A stretch of DNA of 64,000 bases. Source: Leucobacter weissii (GTDB taxonomy: Bacteria > Actinomycetota > Actinomycetes > Actinomycetales > Microbacteriaceae). Under the pieces are notes generated by a model, which was not told the origin of the DNA, made no database searches, and was given only the letters and a program-made list of their open reading frames with translations. Positions 42,279 through 50,384 of this stretch are shown here, in pieces; positions within the stretch are counted from its first letter, which is position 1, and the number at the start of each line of letters is the position of its first letter. Position numbers and translations under genes: made by a program. The DNA lies in contig NZ_JAGDYM010000004.1 in the NCBI RefSeq assembly GCF_017565745.1, positions 310,001-374,000 of the forward strand, given 5' to 3'.

Positions 42279-43867
42279 GCCATCAGCGGGAGACCTGGGG
42301 AGGGCGCGCCGCCTTCATCGTGGCGGCGATCAGCTCGGCGATCGGTCTCGGGAACATCTGGCGGTTCCCCGGCGTCGCCTTCGAGAACGGCGGGGGCGCC
42401 TTCCTGATCCCCTATCTCGTGGCGTTCGTCACCGCCGGCCTGCCGATCCTGTTCCTCGACTACTCGATCGGGCACCGATACCGTGCGGCTCCGCCGCTCG
42501 CCTTCCGCCGCCTGGACCGCCGCGTCGAGCCGCTCGGCTGGTGGCAGGTCGGGGTCTCGTACCTGATCCTCACCTACTACGCGGTCGTCATCGCCTGGGC
42601 GCTCAGCTTCTTCTGGTTCAGCTTCGGCCGCCAGTGGGGCGATGATGCGGCCGCATTCTTCGTGAACGACTATCTGCGGGTCTCGGAGAGCGCCGGGCTC
42701 ACGGCCGACTTCGTGCCCGGGGTGCTGGTGACGCTCCTGGTCGTCTGGATCGCGGCGATCGTCGTGATGTCCCTGGGCCTCCGCCGCGGCCTCGACCGCG
42801 CCAACAAGATCACGCTGCCGCTTCTGGTGGCGGTGTTCACGATCCTCGTCGTCTACTCGCTGAGCCTGCCGGGCGCGTGGGACGGAGTGAACCAGTTCTT
42901 CGCTCCCGACTTCGCGGCCCTCGCCGACCCCACCGTCTGGATCGCCGCCTACGGGCACATCTTCTTCTCGTTCTCGATCGCGTTCGGCATCATGCTCACC
43001 TACTCCTCCTACATGAGACGGCGCAGCGACCTGACCGGATCCGGGCTCGTCGTGGCCTTCGCCAACTGCAGCTTCGAGATCCTCGCGGGCATCGGGGTGT
43101 TCGCCGCGCTCGGCTTCCTCGCCCATTCCCAGGGCACCGAGATCGCGGGCCTCGAGGGCATCTCGGGGCCGATCCTCGCGTTCGTGACCTTCCCGACCCT
43201 CCTCACCGAGATGCCCGGGGGAGCGATCATGAGCGTGCTCTTCTTCGGTTCGCTGCTGCTCGCGGGCTTCACCTCGCTGCTGTCCATCTACCAGGTGGTC
43301 GCCGGCGCGGTGCAGGACAAGACCGGCTGGGGATCGCGGCGCACGGCCGTAACCGTCGGCATCCTCACGGGGGTGCCCTCGGTGCTGCTCTTCTCCGCGA
43401 CCTCGGGTCTGAACGTGCTCGACGTGCTCGACGCCTTCGTGAACAACATCGGCGTCACCTTCTCGGCGGTCGTGATGCTCGTCCTCACCGCGTGGGTGCT
43501 CCGCGCGATCCCGCAGCTCTCGCGGCACCTCAACGCCATCTCCTCGTTCCGCGTCGGCCGATTCTGGCGCGCGATGGTCTCCGTCGTCACGCCCGTGGTG
43601 CTCGGGGTCATCCTCGTCAGCGGGGCGACGGCCTACATCCGCGACGGGTACGGCGAGTATCCCTCCTGGTTCGTCGCTCTCGTCGGCTGGGGGTCGATCG
43701 CGTTCCTCGCCGTCTTCTCCTTCGCGATGAGCTACCGGCGATACCGGCGCGACGACGCGGAGGAGTTCACGGCCGACGATCCGGAGGAGCTCGCGGGCGA
43801 GCCGCAGGCGCGGGGAGCGCGGGGCGCGGGCGAGTCCGGCCCGGAGGCCGACGAGGGGAGGAGCTGA
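42275..43867 (+). CDS. metP: Sodium-dependent methionine/alanine transporter (NSS family), large subunit
   Basis: This 530-residue neurotransmitter:sodium symporter has the family signature AAISSAIGLGNIWRFPGVAF in its first membrane segment (about residues 13-32), GGGAFLIPYLVAFV in the second and about eleven or twelve membrane segments overall. The C-terminal 40 residues are acidic and cytoplasmic. The tiny gene directly downstream is the MetS-type partner, so methionine/alanine uptake, as described for MetPS of Corynebacterium, is the most likely role. ATG 42,275 is favoured over the in-frame GTG 42,260 because of GGGGAAG just upstream and because the signature begins close to the N-terminus. 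Confidence 0.87.
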   Translation: MSHQRETWGGRAAFIVAAISSAIGLGNIWRFPGVAFENGGGAFLIPYLVAFVTAGLPILFLDYSIGHRYRAAPPLAFRRLDRRVEPLGWWQVGVSYLILTYYAVVIAWALSFFWFSFGRQWGDDAAAFFVNDYLRVSESAGLTADFVPGVLVTLLVVWIAAIVVMSLGLRRGLDRANKITLPLLVAVFTILVVYSLSLPGAWDGVNQFFAPDFAALADPTVWIAAYGHIFFSFSIAFGIMLTYSSYMRRRSDLTGSGLVVAFANCSFEILAGIGVFAALGFLAHSQGTEIAGLEGISGPILAFVTFPTLLTEMPGGAIMSVLFFGSLLLAGFTSLLSIYQVVAGAVQDKTGWGSRRTAVTVGILTGVPSVLLFSATSGLNVLDVLDAFVNNIGVTFSAVVMLVLTAWVLRAIPQLSRHLNAISSFRVGRFWRAMVSVVTPVVLGVILVSGATAYIRDGYGEYPSWFVALVGWGSIAFLAVFSFAMSYRRYRRDDAEEFTADDPEELAGEPQARGARGAGESGPEADEGRS

Positions 43868-43869
43868 TC

Positions 43870-43983
43870 GTGGAGACGGGATCCATCATCATGATGCTGG
43901 TGTCGGTGACAGCGCTCTGGGGCGGGCTCGCCTGGGCGATCCTGCGGCTGCGGCGGCACCCCGAGCGCCACGACGACGAGTAG
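43870..43983 (+). CDS. metS: Methionine/alanine importer small subunit (MetS family)
   Basis: This 37-residue protein begins at GTG 43,870, two nt after the metP stop, with GGAGG 7-8 nt upstream. It has one membrane segment (IIMMLVSVTALWGGLAWAIL, about residues 6-25) and a charged tail (RLRRHPERHDDE). Size, position and layout match the MetS-type small subunits required by some NSS transporters. Confidence 0.85.
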   Translation: METGSIIMMLVSVTALWGGLAWAILRLRRHPERHDDE

Positions 43984-44034
43984 CGGCACCGAGGTGCACT
44001 GCCACCGACGGGCGGAAGCGGCGGCGTCGCGGCG

Positions 44035-44844
44035 CTACTCGACGATGCGGGCGCCCTCGGGCAGCGCTGTGCCCGAGGGGAGCCGCACCGTCACGTAGCC
44101 GTCCTCGTCGGTTCCGGGCGCCGGAAGCGTCCGTTCCGGACGGGGCTTCGCGACGGCGCCCGGCTCCGTCCTGCCGGCTGCGGAGCGCTCCTCCGCAGCC
44201 GCCGCAGGGGAGTCGTAGACGCGCTTGCGCTTCTTCGCGGGGGCGGGATGGCTCTGGCTCATGCGGTCGATCCAGGCCAGAGCGAGCGCGGAGACGATGA
44301 AGGCCAGGTGGATCACCACCTCCCACAGCACGCCCTCTCCCGAGTAGATGGTCGCGCCGTTGGAGTTCGTCACCTTCCCCCCGTCCATGCGCCCGACCTC
44401 GATGAAGGTCTTCAGCAGATGGATCGACGAGATGGAGATGATCGAGATCGCGAGCTTCACCTTGAGCAGGTTCGCGTTCACGTGCGAGAGCCAGTCGGGC
44501 TCGTCGTGATGGCCCTGCACGCGGATCTTCGAGACGAAGGTCTCGTACCCGCCGATGATGACCATGATCAGCAGATTCGCGATCATCACGATGTCGATGA
44601 GGGCGAGGACGCTCAGCATCACCTCGGTCTCGCTGATGTGCCCGTGGATGATGGCGTTCTCGAACAGGTGCCACAGCTCCACGAAGAAGAGCACCACGTA
44701 CACGGCCTGCGCGACGATGAGGCCGAGGTAGAGCGGAGCCTGCAGCCAGCGGCTCGCGAAGATGAAGCCGGCGAGGGTGCGCGAGGCGGGGCCGGGGCCC
44801 AGCTCGTCGATGCGCTCGATCGGCGAGCTGTTGCGGTCGTTCAC
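44035..44844 (-). CDS. UPF0114 (YqhA-like) membrane protein with long C-terminal tail
   Basis: This 269-residue protein has an N-terminal UPF0114/TIGR00645 domain with membrane segments beginning at LYLGLIVAQAVYVVLFFVEL, LIDIVMIANLLIMVIIGGYE and WEVVIHLAFIVSALALAWID, and the conserved loop HVNANLLKVKLAISIISISS. The family's function is unknown. The last 75 or so residues (KKRKRVYDSPAAAAEE onwards) are basic then Pro/Ala/Glu-rich and end in a short strand-like YVTVRLPSGTALP, an extension not usual for this family of about 170 residues. GTG 44,844 has GAAAGGA upstream. A GATAAT -10 candidate reads leftward at 44,871-44,876. Confidence 0.85.
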   Translation of the reverse strand: MNDRNSSPIERIDELGPGPASRTLAGFIFASRWLQAPLYLGLIVAQAVYVVLFFVELWHLFENAIIHGHISETEVMLSVLALIDIVMIANLLIMVIIGGYETFVSKIRVQGHHDEPDWLSHVNANLLKVKLAISIISISSIHLLKTFIEVGRMDGGKVTNSNGATIYSGEGVLWEVVIHLAFIVSALALAWIDRMSQSHPAPAKKRKRVYDSPAAAAEERSAAGRTEPGAVAKPRPERTLPAPGTDEDGYVTVRLPSGTALPEGARIVE

Positions 44845-44950
44845 GGGCGTCCTTTCGGGATCGTCACCCGATTATCCTACGGAGTTCTTCCGTGAAGGCT
44901 GATGATCCGCGGACGAGCGGATCCGCGCCCGTGCCTCTCGCGGGGACGAC

Positions 44951-45128
44951 CTCGGCCCCCGAGGCTGCTGCGCCGGGGGCCGAGGCGGCACCGGGTTTCC
45001 CCGGGCCAGTACTCGCAATCATCCGAATCCTGCAGACGAGGCGATCGCCGCCCTAGCTTAACGGCGGTCGCCCGACAATAGCCATCTGCAGGATTCTCAG
45101 AGTATCATGAAAGTGCGAAATGCACCAA
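44951..45128 (-). ncRNA. Candidate structured RNA or leader (nested hairpins)
   Basis: The 520-bp gene-free gap between UPF0114 and the TerC gene holds several strong stems. An outer 12-bp perfect inverted repeat (45,025-45,036 with 45,085-45,096) encloses an 11-bp stem with one wobble (45,040-45,050 with 45,062-45,072). A third perfect stem of 11 bp (44,951-44,961 with 44,974-44,984) lies further left. Leftward, TTGGTG (45,123-45,128) and GATACT (45,101-45,106), 16 nt apart, would start a transcript near 45,095, exactly at the first base of the outer stem, and the third stem could end it. No known RNA family was recognised. A small RNA or the leader of the UPF0114 mRNA are both possible. Confidence 0.4.
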
Positions 45129-45190
45129 AGCTATTTCGCCTATACGCGATGAAATCCGGGCGACTCGGAGATGGGGCGCTCCGGCTGGCA

Positions 45191-45203
45191 TAGACTGTTC
45201 ACC
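45191..45203 (+). promoter_or_regulatory. Promoter of the riboswitch-TerC unit
   Basis: The -10 candidate TAGACT (45,191-45,196) places transcription start near 45,203, immediately before the first paired base of the riboswitch aptamer. No convincing -35 is visible. Confidence 0.5.
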
Positions 45204-45204
45204 G

Positions 45205-45356
45205 CGAGAGGGAGTATTCCGTTTTCGCCCGCGTCGTCAAGACGCCGGGCTCCGTGGCCCGGCCGGTGCGGGCGCGCGCCGGTTCCGCTGCGGGCCGGTG
45301 CGGGAAGAGACTTTCGGGATTTCCGTCACCCCGCGCCTCCCGCGCCCGATCGAAAG
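45205..45356 (+). promoter_or_regulatory. yybP-ykoY (manganese) riboswitch
   Basis: The order of elements matches the yybP-ykoY family. P1 is CGAGAG (45,205-45,210) with CTTTCG (45,311-45,316), and the conserved GGGAGTA follows at 45,210-45,216. CCCGC (45,228-45,232) pairs with GCGGG (45,268-45,272) and brackets the conserved TCGTCA (45,234-45,239) and CCGG (45,263-45,266). An inner stem GCCGGGC/GCCCGGC closes at 45,244-45,263. The P1 strand CTTTCG can instead pair with CGAAAG at 45,351-45,356, just before the TerC start. This suggests an ON switch in which bound Mn2+ stabilises P1 and frees the ribosome site. Motifs were compared from memory of the family, not by covariance search. Confidence 0.8.
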
Positions 45357-45364
45357 CGAGCCCC

Positions 45365-46384
45365 GTGACCACGGTTCTTCCGCTCTGGTTCGAGATCACC
45401 TCGATGATCGTCCTGGTCCTGATCCTCATCGTCGACCTGCTGCTCATCATCCGCCGCCCCCACGTCCCGTCGATGCGCGAGGCCAGTCTCTGGGTCGGCT
45501 TCTACGTGCTGCTCGCCCTCGTCTTCGCCGGCTGCATGTTCCTGCTCGGCGACGTCCAGCACGGCACGGAGTTCCTGGCCGGCTGGCTCACCGAGTACAG
45601 CCTCAGCATCGACAACCTCTTCGTCTTCGTCCTGATCCTCGGGCGATTCGCCGTGCCCTACCGGTACCAGCAGCGCGCGCTCATGATCGGCATCGTGCTG
45701 GCGCTCGTCTTCCGCGGCCTGTTCATCCTGGCCGGGGCCGCGCTCATCGAGAACTTCAGCTGGATCTTCTACATCTTCGGCGCTTGGCTGGTGTGGACCG
45801 CATGGCAGCAGATCCGTCACGACGAGGAGGCGGAGCAGGGGGACACCTGGTTCATCCGCCAGGTCAAGAAGGTCATGCCCATCAGCGACGAGTACGACGG
45901 GGGCAAGCTGCGCACGACGGTGAACGGCAAGCGGATGTGGACCCCGTTCCTGCTCGTGCTGATCGCGCTCGGCACCACCGATCTGCTGTTCGCGCTCGAC
46001 TCGATCCCCGCGATCTTCGGGATCACCCAGAGCGCCTTCATCGTCTTCACCGCCAACGTGTTCGCGCTCATGGGTCTGCGCCAGCTCTACTTCCTGCTCG
46101 GCGGTCTGCTGGATCGCCTCGTGTACCTCAAATACGGCATCGCCTTCATCCTGGCCTTCATCGGCGTGAAGCTCGTGCTGCACGCGATGCACGTCAACGA
46201 GCTGCCGTTCCTCAACGGCGGGCAGCCGATCGAGTGGGCGCCCGAGATCAGCACCTGGGTCTCCCTCGGCGTGATCGTCGTGGCGATGGCCGTGGCCACC
46301 ATCGCGAGCCTCGTGAAGGTGCGACGCGAGGCGCGGGCGAGCGGCGAGCGGCTGCACCTCGGCGCCCGCGAGGATCGCCCGTAG
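45365..46384 (+). CDS. TerC-family membrane protein, probable Mn2+ exporter
   Basis: This 339-residue TerC/Alx-type integral membrane protein has about eight or nine hydrophobic segments. The conserved acidic metal-site segments are TEYSLSIDNLFVFVLI (about residues 75-90) and TTDLLFALDSIPAIFGIT (about 205-222), each with the paired Asp residues typical of the family. A yybP-ykoY riboswitch directly upstream indicates manganese-responsive expression and a manganese efflux role. GTG 45,365 is the start; the open frame upstream runs through the riboswitch and is rejected. The last 25 residues are basic and charged. Confidence 0.88.
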   Translation: MTTVLPLWFEITSMIVLVLILIVDLLLIIRRPHVPSMREASLWVGFYVLLALVFAGCMFLLGDVQHGTEFLAGWLTEYSLSIDNLFVFVLILGRFAVPYRYQQRALMIGIVLALVFRGLFILAGAALIENFSWIFYIFGAWLVWTAWQQIRHDEEAEQGDTWFIRQVKKVMPISDEYDGGKLRTTVNGKRMWTPFLLVLIALGTTDLLFALDSIPAIFGITQSAFIVFTANVFALMGLRQLYFLLGGLLDRLVYLKYGIAFILAFIGVKLVLHAMHVNELPFLNGGQPIEWAPEISTWVSLGVIVVAMAVATIASLVKVRREARASGERLHLGAREDRP

Positions 46385-46451
46385 CCGGGCGCTCCCGCCG
46401 CTCCGGCGCTGCCCCGTCCGCGTGCCTGAGTCCGTCCGGCGCGGCTGGTGG

Positions 46452-46508
46452 TAGAATCGTCCCGTGCGCATGCGGCAGCTTCTTCTTCGGTGCCGCGACG
46501 GGGTGTAG
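46452..46508 (+). CDS. leuL: Leucine leader peptide, leaderless (start GTG 46,464)
   Basis: The -10 TAGAAT (46,452-46,457) is followed after 6 nt by GTG 46,464, which opens a 14-codon frame ending at TAG 46,506-46,508 and reading VRMRQLLLRCRDGV. Three consecutive leucine codons are all CTT, a codon that is rare in this GC-rich DNA. The frame lies just upstream of leuC and runs into a 10-bp stem. This is the classic layout of a ribosome-dependent leucine attenuator, here on a leaderless transcript. Confidence 0.75.
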
Positions 46509-46529
46509 CCTTCGACCCTCCCGTCGCGG
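46493..46529 (+). terminator. Attenuator-like hairpin before leuC
   Basis: The perfect 10-bp stem CCGCGACGGG (46,493-46,502) / CCCGTCGCGG (46,520-46,529) overlaps the last codons of the leader peptide, and the leader stop codon sits in the loop. A ribosome stalled at the CTT codons would leave this stem free to form, while one at the stop would mask it. The regulatory logic may therefore be more complex than simple termination. Confidence 0.6.
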
Positions 46530-46590
46530 TGTTCACGCATGGTCGAACCGCGATTGATCGCGCAGCACCACGGAATTGAGAAGCACAGCC

Positions 46591-48135
46591 ATGACCGAAC
46601 AGCAGACACCCGGCCCCCGTACCCTGGCCGAGAAGCTCTGGAACGCCCACACCGTCGTCGCAGGCGAGAACGGCGATCCCGATCTGATCTACATCGATCT
46701 CCACCTCATCCACGAGGTCACCAGTCCCCAGGCCTTCGACGGCCTGCGCGATGCGGGGCGGCCCCTGCGCCGGGTCGACCTCATGATCGCGACCGAGGAC
46801 CACAACACGCCGACCATCAACATCACCAGGCAGATCGAGGATCCGACCAGCCGCCTGCAGATCGACACCCTCCGCAAGAACGTCGCCGAGTTCGGCGTCC
46901 GAGCCCATCCCCTCGGCGACAAGGAGCAGGGCATCGTCCACGTGGTCGGCCCCCAGCTCGGGCTCACGATGCCCGGGCTCACCGTGGTCTGCGGCGACAG
47001 CCACACCTCGACCCACGGGGCCTTCGGCTCGTTGGCCTTCGGCATCGGCACGAGCGAGGTCGAGCATGTCATGGCGACCCAGACGCTGCCGCTCAAGCCC
47101 TTCAAGACGATGGCCATCAACGTCGAGGGGGAGTTGCGCCCCGGCGTCACGGCCAAGGACATCATCCTCGCCGTGATCGCGAAGATCGGCACCGGCGGGG
47201 GACAGGGCTATGTGCTGGAATACCGCGGCTCGGCGATCCGCAACCTGTCGATGGACGGCCGTATGACCATCTGCAACATGTCGATCGAGGCCGGAGCCCG
47301 AGCGGGGATGGTCGCCCCCGACGAGACCACCTTCGCCTACGTCAAGGACCGTCCGCACGCCCCTCAGGGCGCCGACTGGGACGCCGCGGTCGAGTACTGG
47401 AAGACACTGCCCACCGACGAGGGCGCCGTCTTCGACGCCGAGGTGTCCATCGACGCGAGCGAGCTCGAGCCGTTCGTCACGTGGGGCACCAATCCGGGCC
47501 AGGGCGTGCTGCTGAGCGATCGCGTGCCGGATCCCGCCGGGATCGAGGAGCCCAACGAGCGCGCCGCCGCCGAGCGCGCCCTGGAATACATGGATCTCGA
47601 AGCCGGAACGCCCATGAAGGAGATCGCGGTCGACGCGGTGTTCATGGGCTCGTGCACCAACGCGCGCCTCGACGATCTCCGCGCCTTCACGAGCATCATC
47701 AAGGGCAAGAAGAAGGCTGAGGGCGTGCGGCTGATGGTCGTGCCGGGATCCGCCCGGGTGCGACTGGAGGCCGAGCGGGAGGGCCTCGACCGGATCATCG
47801 AGGATTTCGGGGGCGAGTGGCGCTTCGCCGGCTGCTCGATGTGCCTCGGCATGAACCCCGACCAGCTGGCTCCCGGTGAGCGCTGCGCGGCCACCTCGAA
47901 CCGCAACTTCGAGGGGCGCCAGGGCAAGGGCGGGCGCACCCACCTGGTCTCGCCGCTCGTGGCGGCGGCCACGGCGATCCGGGGCACCCTGTCGAGCCCC
48001 TGGGACCTGCAGGACGACGCCGCCCGCGGCATCACCCATGAGCAGGTCTCTTCGGGCGAGAGCGCATCGCGTTCGACCGAGACCCGCGGTGAGCCCACCG
48101 GCTCGGCGGTCGAGACGGAAAGGGCGGTGGCCTGA
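46591..48135 (+). CDS. leuC: 3-isopropylmalate dehydratase, large subunit
   Basis: This 514-residue aconitase-family subunit isomerises 2- to 3-isopropylmalate in leucine synthesis. It has [15 protein letters not shown] (about residues 132-146) and the 4Fe-4S ligands as Cys in [15 protein letters not shown] and the CxxC of [13 protein letters not shown]. The C-terminal end after GITHEQV is a 35-residue Ser/Glu/Thr-rich tail that is not part of the fold, making the protein longer than the usual 465-480. ATG 46,591 follows GAGAAG. leuD starts 2 nt after its stop. Expression is probably controlled by the leader peptide upstream. Confidence 0.95.
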   Translation: MTEQQTPGPRTLAEKLWNAHTVVAGENGDPDLIYIDLHLIHEVTSPQAFDGLRDAGRPLRRVDLMIATEDHNTPTINITRQIEDPTSRLQIDTLRKNVAEFGVRAHPLGDKEQGIVHVVGPQLGLTMPGLTVVCGDSHTSTHGAFGSLAFGIGTSEVEHVMATQTLPLKPFKTMAINVEGELRPGVTAKDIILAVIAKIGTGGGQGYVLEYRGSAIRNLSMDGRMTICNMSIEAGARAGMVAPDETTFAYVKDRPHAPQGADWDAAVEYWKTLPTDEGAVFDAEVSIDASELEPFVTWGTNPGQGVLLSDRVPDPAGIEEPNERAAAERALEYMDLEAGTPMKEIAVDAVFMGSCTNARLDDLRAFTSIIKGKKKAEGVRLMVVPGSARVRLEAEREGLDRIIEDFGGEWRFAGCSMCLGMNPDQLAPGERCAATSNRNFEGRQGKGGRTHLVSPLVAAATAIRGTLSSPWDLQDDAARGITHEQVSSGESASRSTETRGEPTGSAVETERAVA

Positions 48136-48137
48136 TC

Positions 48138-48815
48138 ATGCAGAAGTTCACCACGCTCACGGGCGTCGCCGCGCCGCTGAAGCGCTCCAACGTCGACACC
48201 GATCAGATCATCCCGGCGGTGTTCCTCAAGCGCGTCACCAAGACCGGCTTCGAGGACGCGCTCTTCCACCACTGGCGGCAGGATCCCGAGTTCGTGCTCA
48301 ACCTGCCGGAATACGCGGACGCCGAGATCCTGGTCGCCGGCCCGGATTTCGGCACCGGATCGTCGCGCGAGCACGCGGTCTGGGCGCTGCGGGACTACGG
48401 GTTCAAGGTCGTCATCTCCCCGAAGTTCGCCGACATCTTCCGCGGCAACTCGGGCAAGCAGGGCCTCCTCACCGCGGCGGTCGTGGAATCCGATGTGGAG
48501 CGCCTCTGGGCGGTGCTCGAGGCCGAACCGGGCGCGAAGCTCACGGTGAGCCTCGAGGATCGCACCGTGAGCGCGGGAGATCTCACGGTGCCGTTCGAGA
48601 TCGACGACTACATGCGCTGGCGCCTGCTCGAGGGACTCGACGACATCTCGCTCACCCTGCGGAACGAGCAGGCCATCTCCGACTTCGAGGCCGGGCGCCC
48701 GAGCTGGATGCCGCGGACCCTGCCCGTCCGGACGGAGGCGCCCCTCCCGGCGCGGGCCGGGAGCGCCCTCCCGATCCGGGCGAAGGACCCGCTGCCCGTG
48801 GCAACCGAGGAATAG
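48138..48815 (+). CDS. leuD: 3-isopropylmalate dehydratase, small subunit
   Basis: This 225-residue protein has the swivelling-domain landmarks [19 protein letters not shown] (about residues 14-32) and [17 protein letters not shown]. It forms the heterodimer with LeuC. The protein ends in an unusual tail of four imperfect 8-residue repeats ([34 protein letters not shown] 48,720-48,812, 24-bp period), about 30 residues beyond the normal end of LeuD. Confidence 0.95.
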   Translation: MQKFTTLTGVAAPLKRSNVDTDQIIPAVFLKRVTKTGFEDALFHHWRQDPEFVLNLPEYADAEILVAGPDFGTGSSREHAVWALRDYGFKVVISPKFADIFRGNSGKQGLLTAAVVESDVERLWAVLEAEPGAKLTVSLEDRTVSAGDLTVPFEIDDYMRWRLLEGLDDISLTLRNEQAISDFEAGRPSWMPRTLPVRTEAPLPARAGSALPIRAKDPLPVATEE

Positions 48816-48879
48816 ACCGGCCGAGGCATACGCTGTTACTACTGTCGGCTTCCACCACCCGAGTCTGGAGAGATCACTC

Positions 48880-50328
48880 GTGAGCACTGCTGAGAAAGTC
48901 TCCGAACGCGTCGCACGCGCCGAAGGCAACGAGAACGCCGAGGCCGCCGCACCCGCGGACGAGGGCCTCAAGAAGGACGCCCGGAAGGCCGGGGCGAGGG
49001 TCGGGCTGACCTCGGACGAGATCATCATCAACGGCGGGCGGCCGCTGCGGGGGCGGATCGAGGTGCGCGGCGCCAAGAACCTCGCCACCAAGGCGATGGT
49101 CGCCGCGCTGCTCGGGCAGAGTCCCAGCGTGCTGCGGAACGTGCCGAACATCTCGGACGTGCGGGTGGTGGCCGGTCTGCTGGCCCTGCACGGCGTGCTG
49201 ATCACCCGCGGCGAGGAGCCCGGGGAGTGGCGCCTCGACCCCTCGAACGTCGAGATCGCGCACCACGCCGACATCGACGCCCACGCGGGCTCGTCTCGCA
49301 TCCCGATCCTCTTCTGCGGGCCGCTGCTGCACCGGCTGGGAGAGGCCTTCATCCCCGATCTCGGCGGCTGCCGGATCGGCGACCGCCCGATCGACTTCCA
49401 TCTCGCGGCGCTGCGCAAGTTCGGCGCGGTGATCGAGAAGCTGCCGAGCGGTATCCGACTCACCGCGCCGGACGGCCTCAAGGGCGCCGACATCGAGCTG
49501 CCCTACCCCTCGGTCGGCGCGACCGAGCAGGTGCTGCTCACCTCGGTGCTGGCCGAGGGCCAGACCGAGCTGCGCAACGCGGCCATCGAGCCCGAGATCG
49601 TCGATCTCATCTGCATCCTCCAGAAGATGGGCGCCATCATCACGATGGAGCCGAACCGGGTGATCTTCATCGAGGGCGTCCCGGAGCTGCAGGGATTCCA
49701 CCACCGAGCGATCTTCGACCGCAACGAGGCCGCCAGCTGGGCCGCTGCGGCGCTCGCCACCCAGGGCGACGTGATCGTCGGCGGGGCTAAGCAGGAGGAG
49801 ATGATGACCTTCCTCAACATCTTCCGCAAGGTCGGCGGCGCGTTCGACGTGCTGGACGACGGGATCCGCTTCTGGCACCCGGGCGGCATGCTCAAGCCGG
49901 TCACGATCGAGACGGACGTGCATCCCGGCTTCATGACGGACTGGCAGCAGCCGCTGGTCGTCGCGCTCACGCAGGCGGACGGCGTCTCGACCATTCACGA
50001 GACGGTCTACGAGAACCGCTTCGGCTTCACCGACGCGCTCTGCCAGATGGGTGCGAACATCCAGGTCTACAAGGACGGGCTCGCCGACGAGGCCCGCCGG
50101 GTGAAGCGCCGCGAGTTTGAGCAGGCGGCCGTCATCACGGGACCGACGCCGCTGACGGGCGCGGACATCGAGGTGCCGGACCTGCGGGGAGGGTTCAGCC
50201 ACCTGATCGCAGCGCTCACGGCGAAGGGGCAGTCCAAGGTCACCAATCTCGGCATCATCTCGCGCGGCTACGAGAACTTCATCGAGAAGCTCCGGCTGCT
50301 CGGCGCCGATTTCGTCTTCGAGAGCTGA
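48880..50328 (+). CDS. murA: UDP-N-acetylglucosamine 1-carboxyvinyltransferase
   Basis: This 482-residue enzyme performs the first committed step of peptidoglycan synthesis, transferring enolpyruvate from PEP to UDP-GlcNAc. The active-site loop reads DLGGCRIGDRP with Cys164, the residue alkylated by fosfomycin, so the enzyme should be of the sensitive type. Other landmarks are VRGAKNLATKAMVAALL, PSVGATEQVLLTSVLAEG and DLRGGFSHLIAALTAKG. An N-terminal extension of about 44 Glu/Ala/Lys-rich residues precedes the fold. GTG 48,880 has GGAG 9 nt upstream. Confidence 0.95.
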   Translation: MSTAEKVSERVARAEGNENAEAAAPADEGLKKDARKAGARVGLTSDEIIINGGRPLRGRIEVRGAKNLATKAMVAALLGQSPSVLRNVPNISDVRVVAGLLALHGVLITRGEEPGEWRLDPSNVEIAHHADIDAHAGSSRIPILFCGPLLHRLGEAFIPDLGGCRIGDRPIDFHLAALRKFGAVIEKLPSGIRLTAPDGLKGADIELPYPSVGATEQVLLTSVLAEGQTELRNAAIEPEIVDLICILQKMGAIITMEPNRVIFIEGVPELQGFHHRAIFDRNEAASWAAAALATQGDVIVGGAKQEEMMTFLNIFRKVGGAFDVLDDGIRFWHPGGMLKPVTIETDVHPGFMTDWQQPLVVALTQADGVSTIHETVYENRFGFTDALCQMGANIQVYKDGLADEARRVKRREFEQAAVITGPTPLTGADIEVPDLRGGFSHLIAALTAKGQSKVTNLGIISRGYENFIEKLRLLGADFVFES

Positions 50329-50333
50329 ACGGC

Positions 50334-50355
50334 ACCCGGGAGGACGCGCCGGGTC
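50334..50355 (+). terminator. Short hairpin after murA
   Basis: A CACCCGG arm just after the murA stop pairs with CCGGGT near 50,350 over 6-7 bp. It is short and lacks a T-run; it may be a weak terminator ahead of the plsC promoter. Confidence 0.35.
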
Positions 50356-50384
50356 GTGATACCGGTCCTGCCATAATTGAAGGC

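Noticed and set aside
44892-45054. Rightward frame from GTG 44,892 ending VLAIIRILQTRRSPP with its stop in a hairpin
   Set aside because: It looks like an Ile/Leu leader peptide, but no branched-chain gene follows directly, there is no ribosome site or promoter, and the residues arise from the inverted repeat; treated as chance.
45254-45364. N-terminal extension of the TerC protein
   Set aside because: The extension would be translated from the riboswitch aptamer; the membrane protein proper starts at GTG 45,365.
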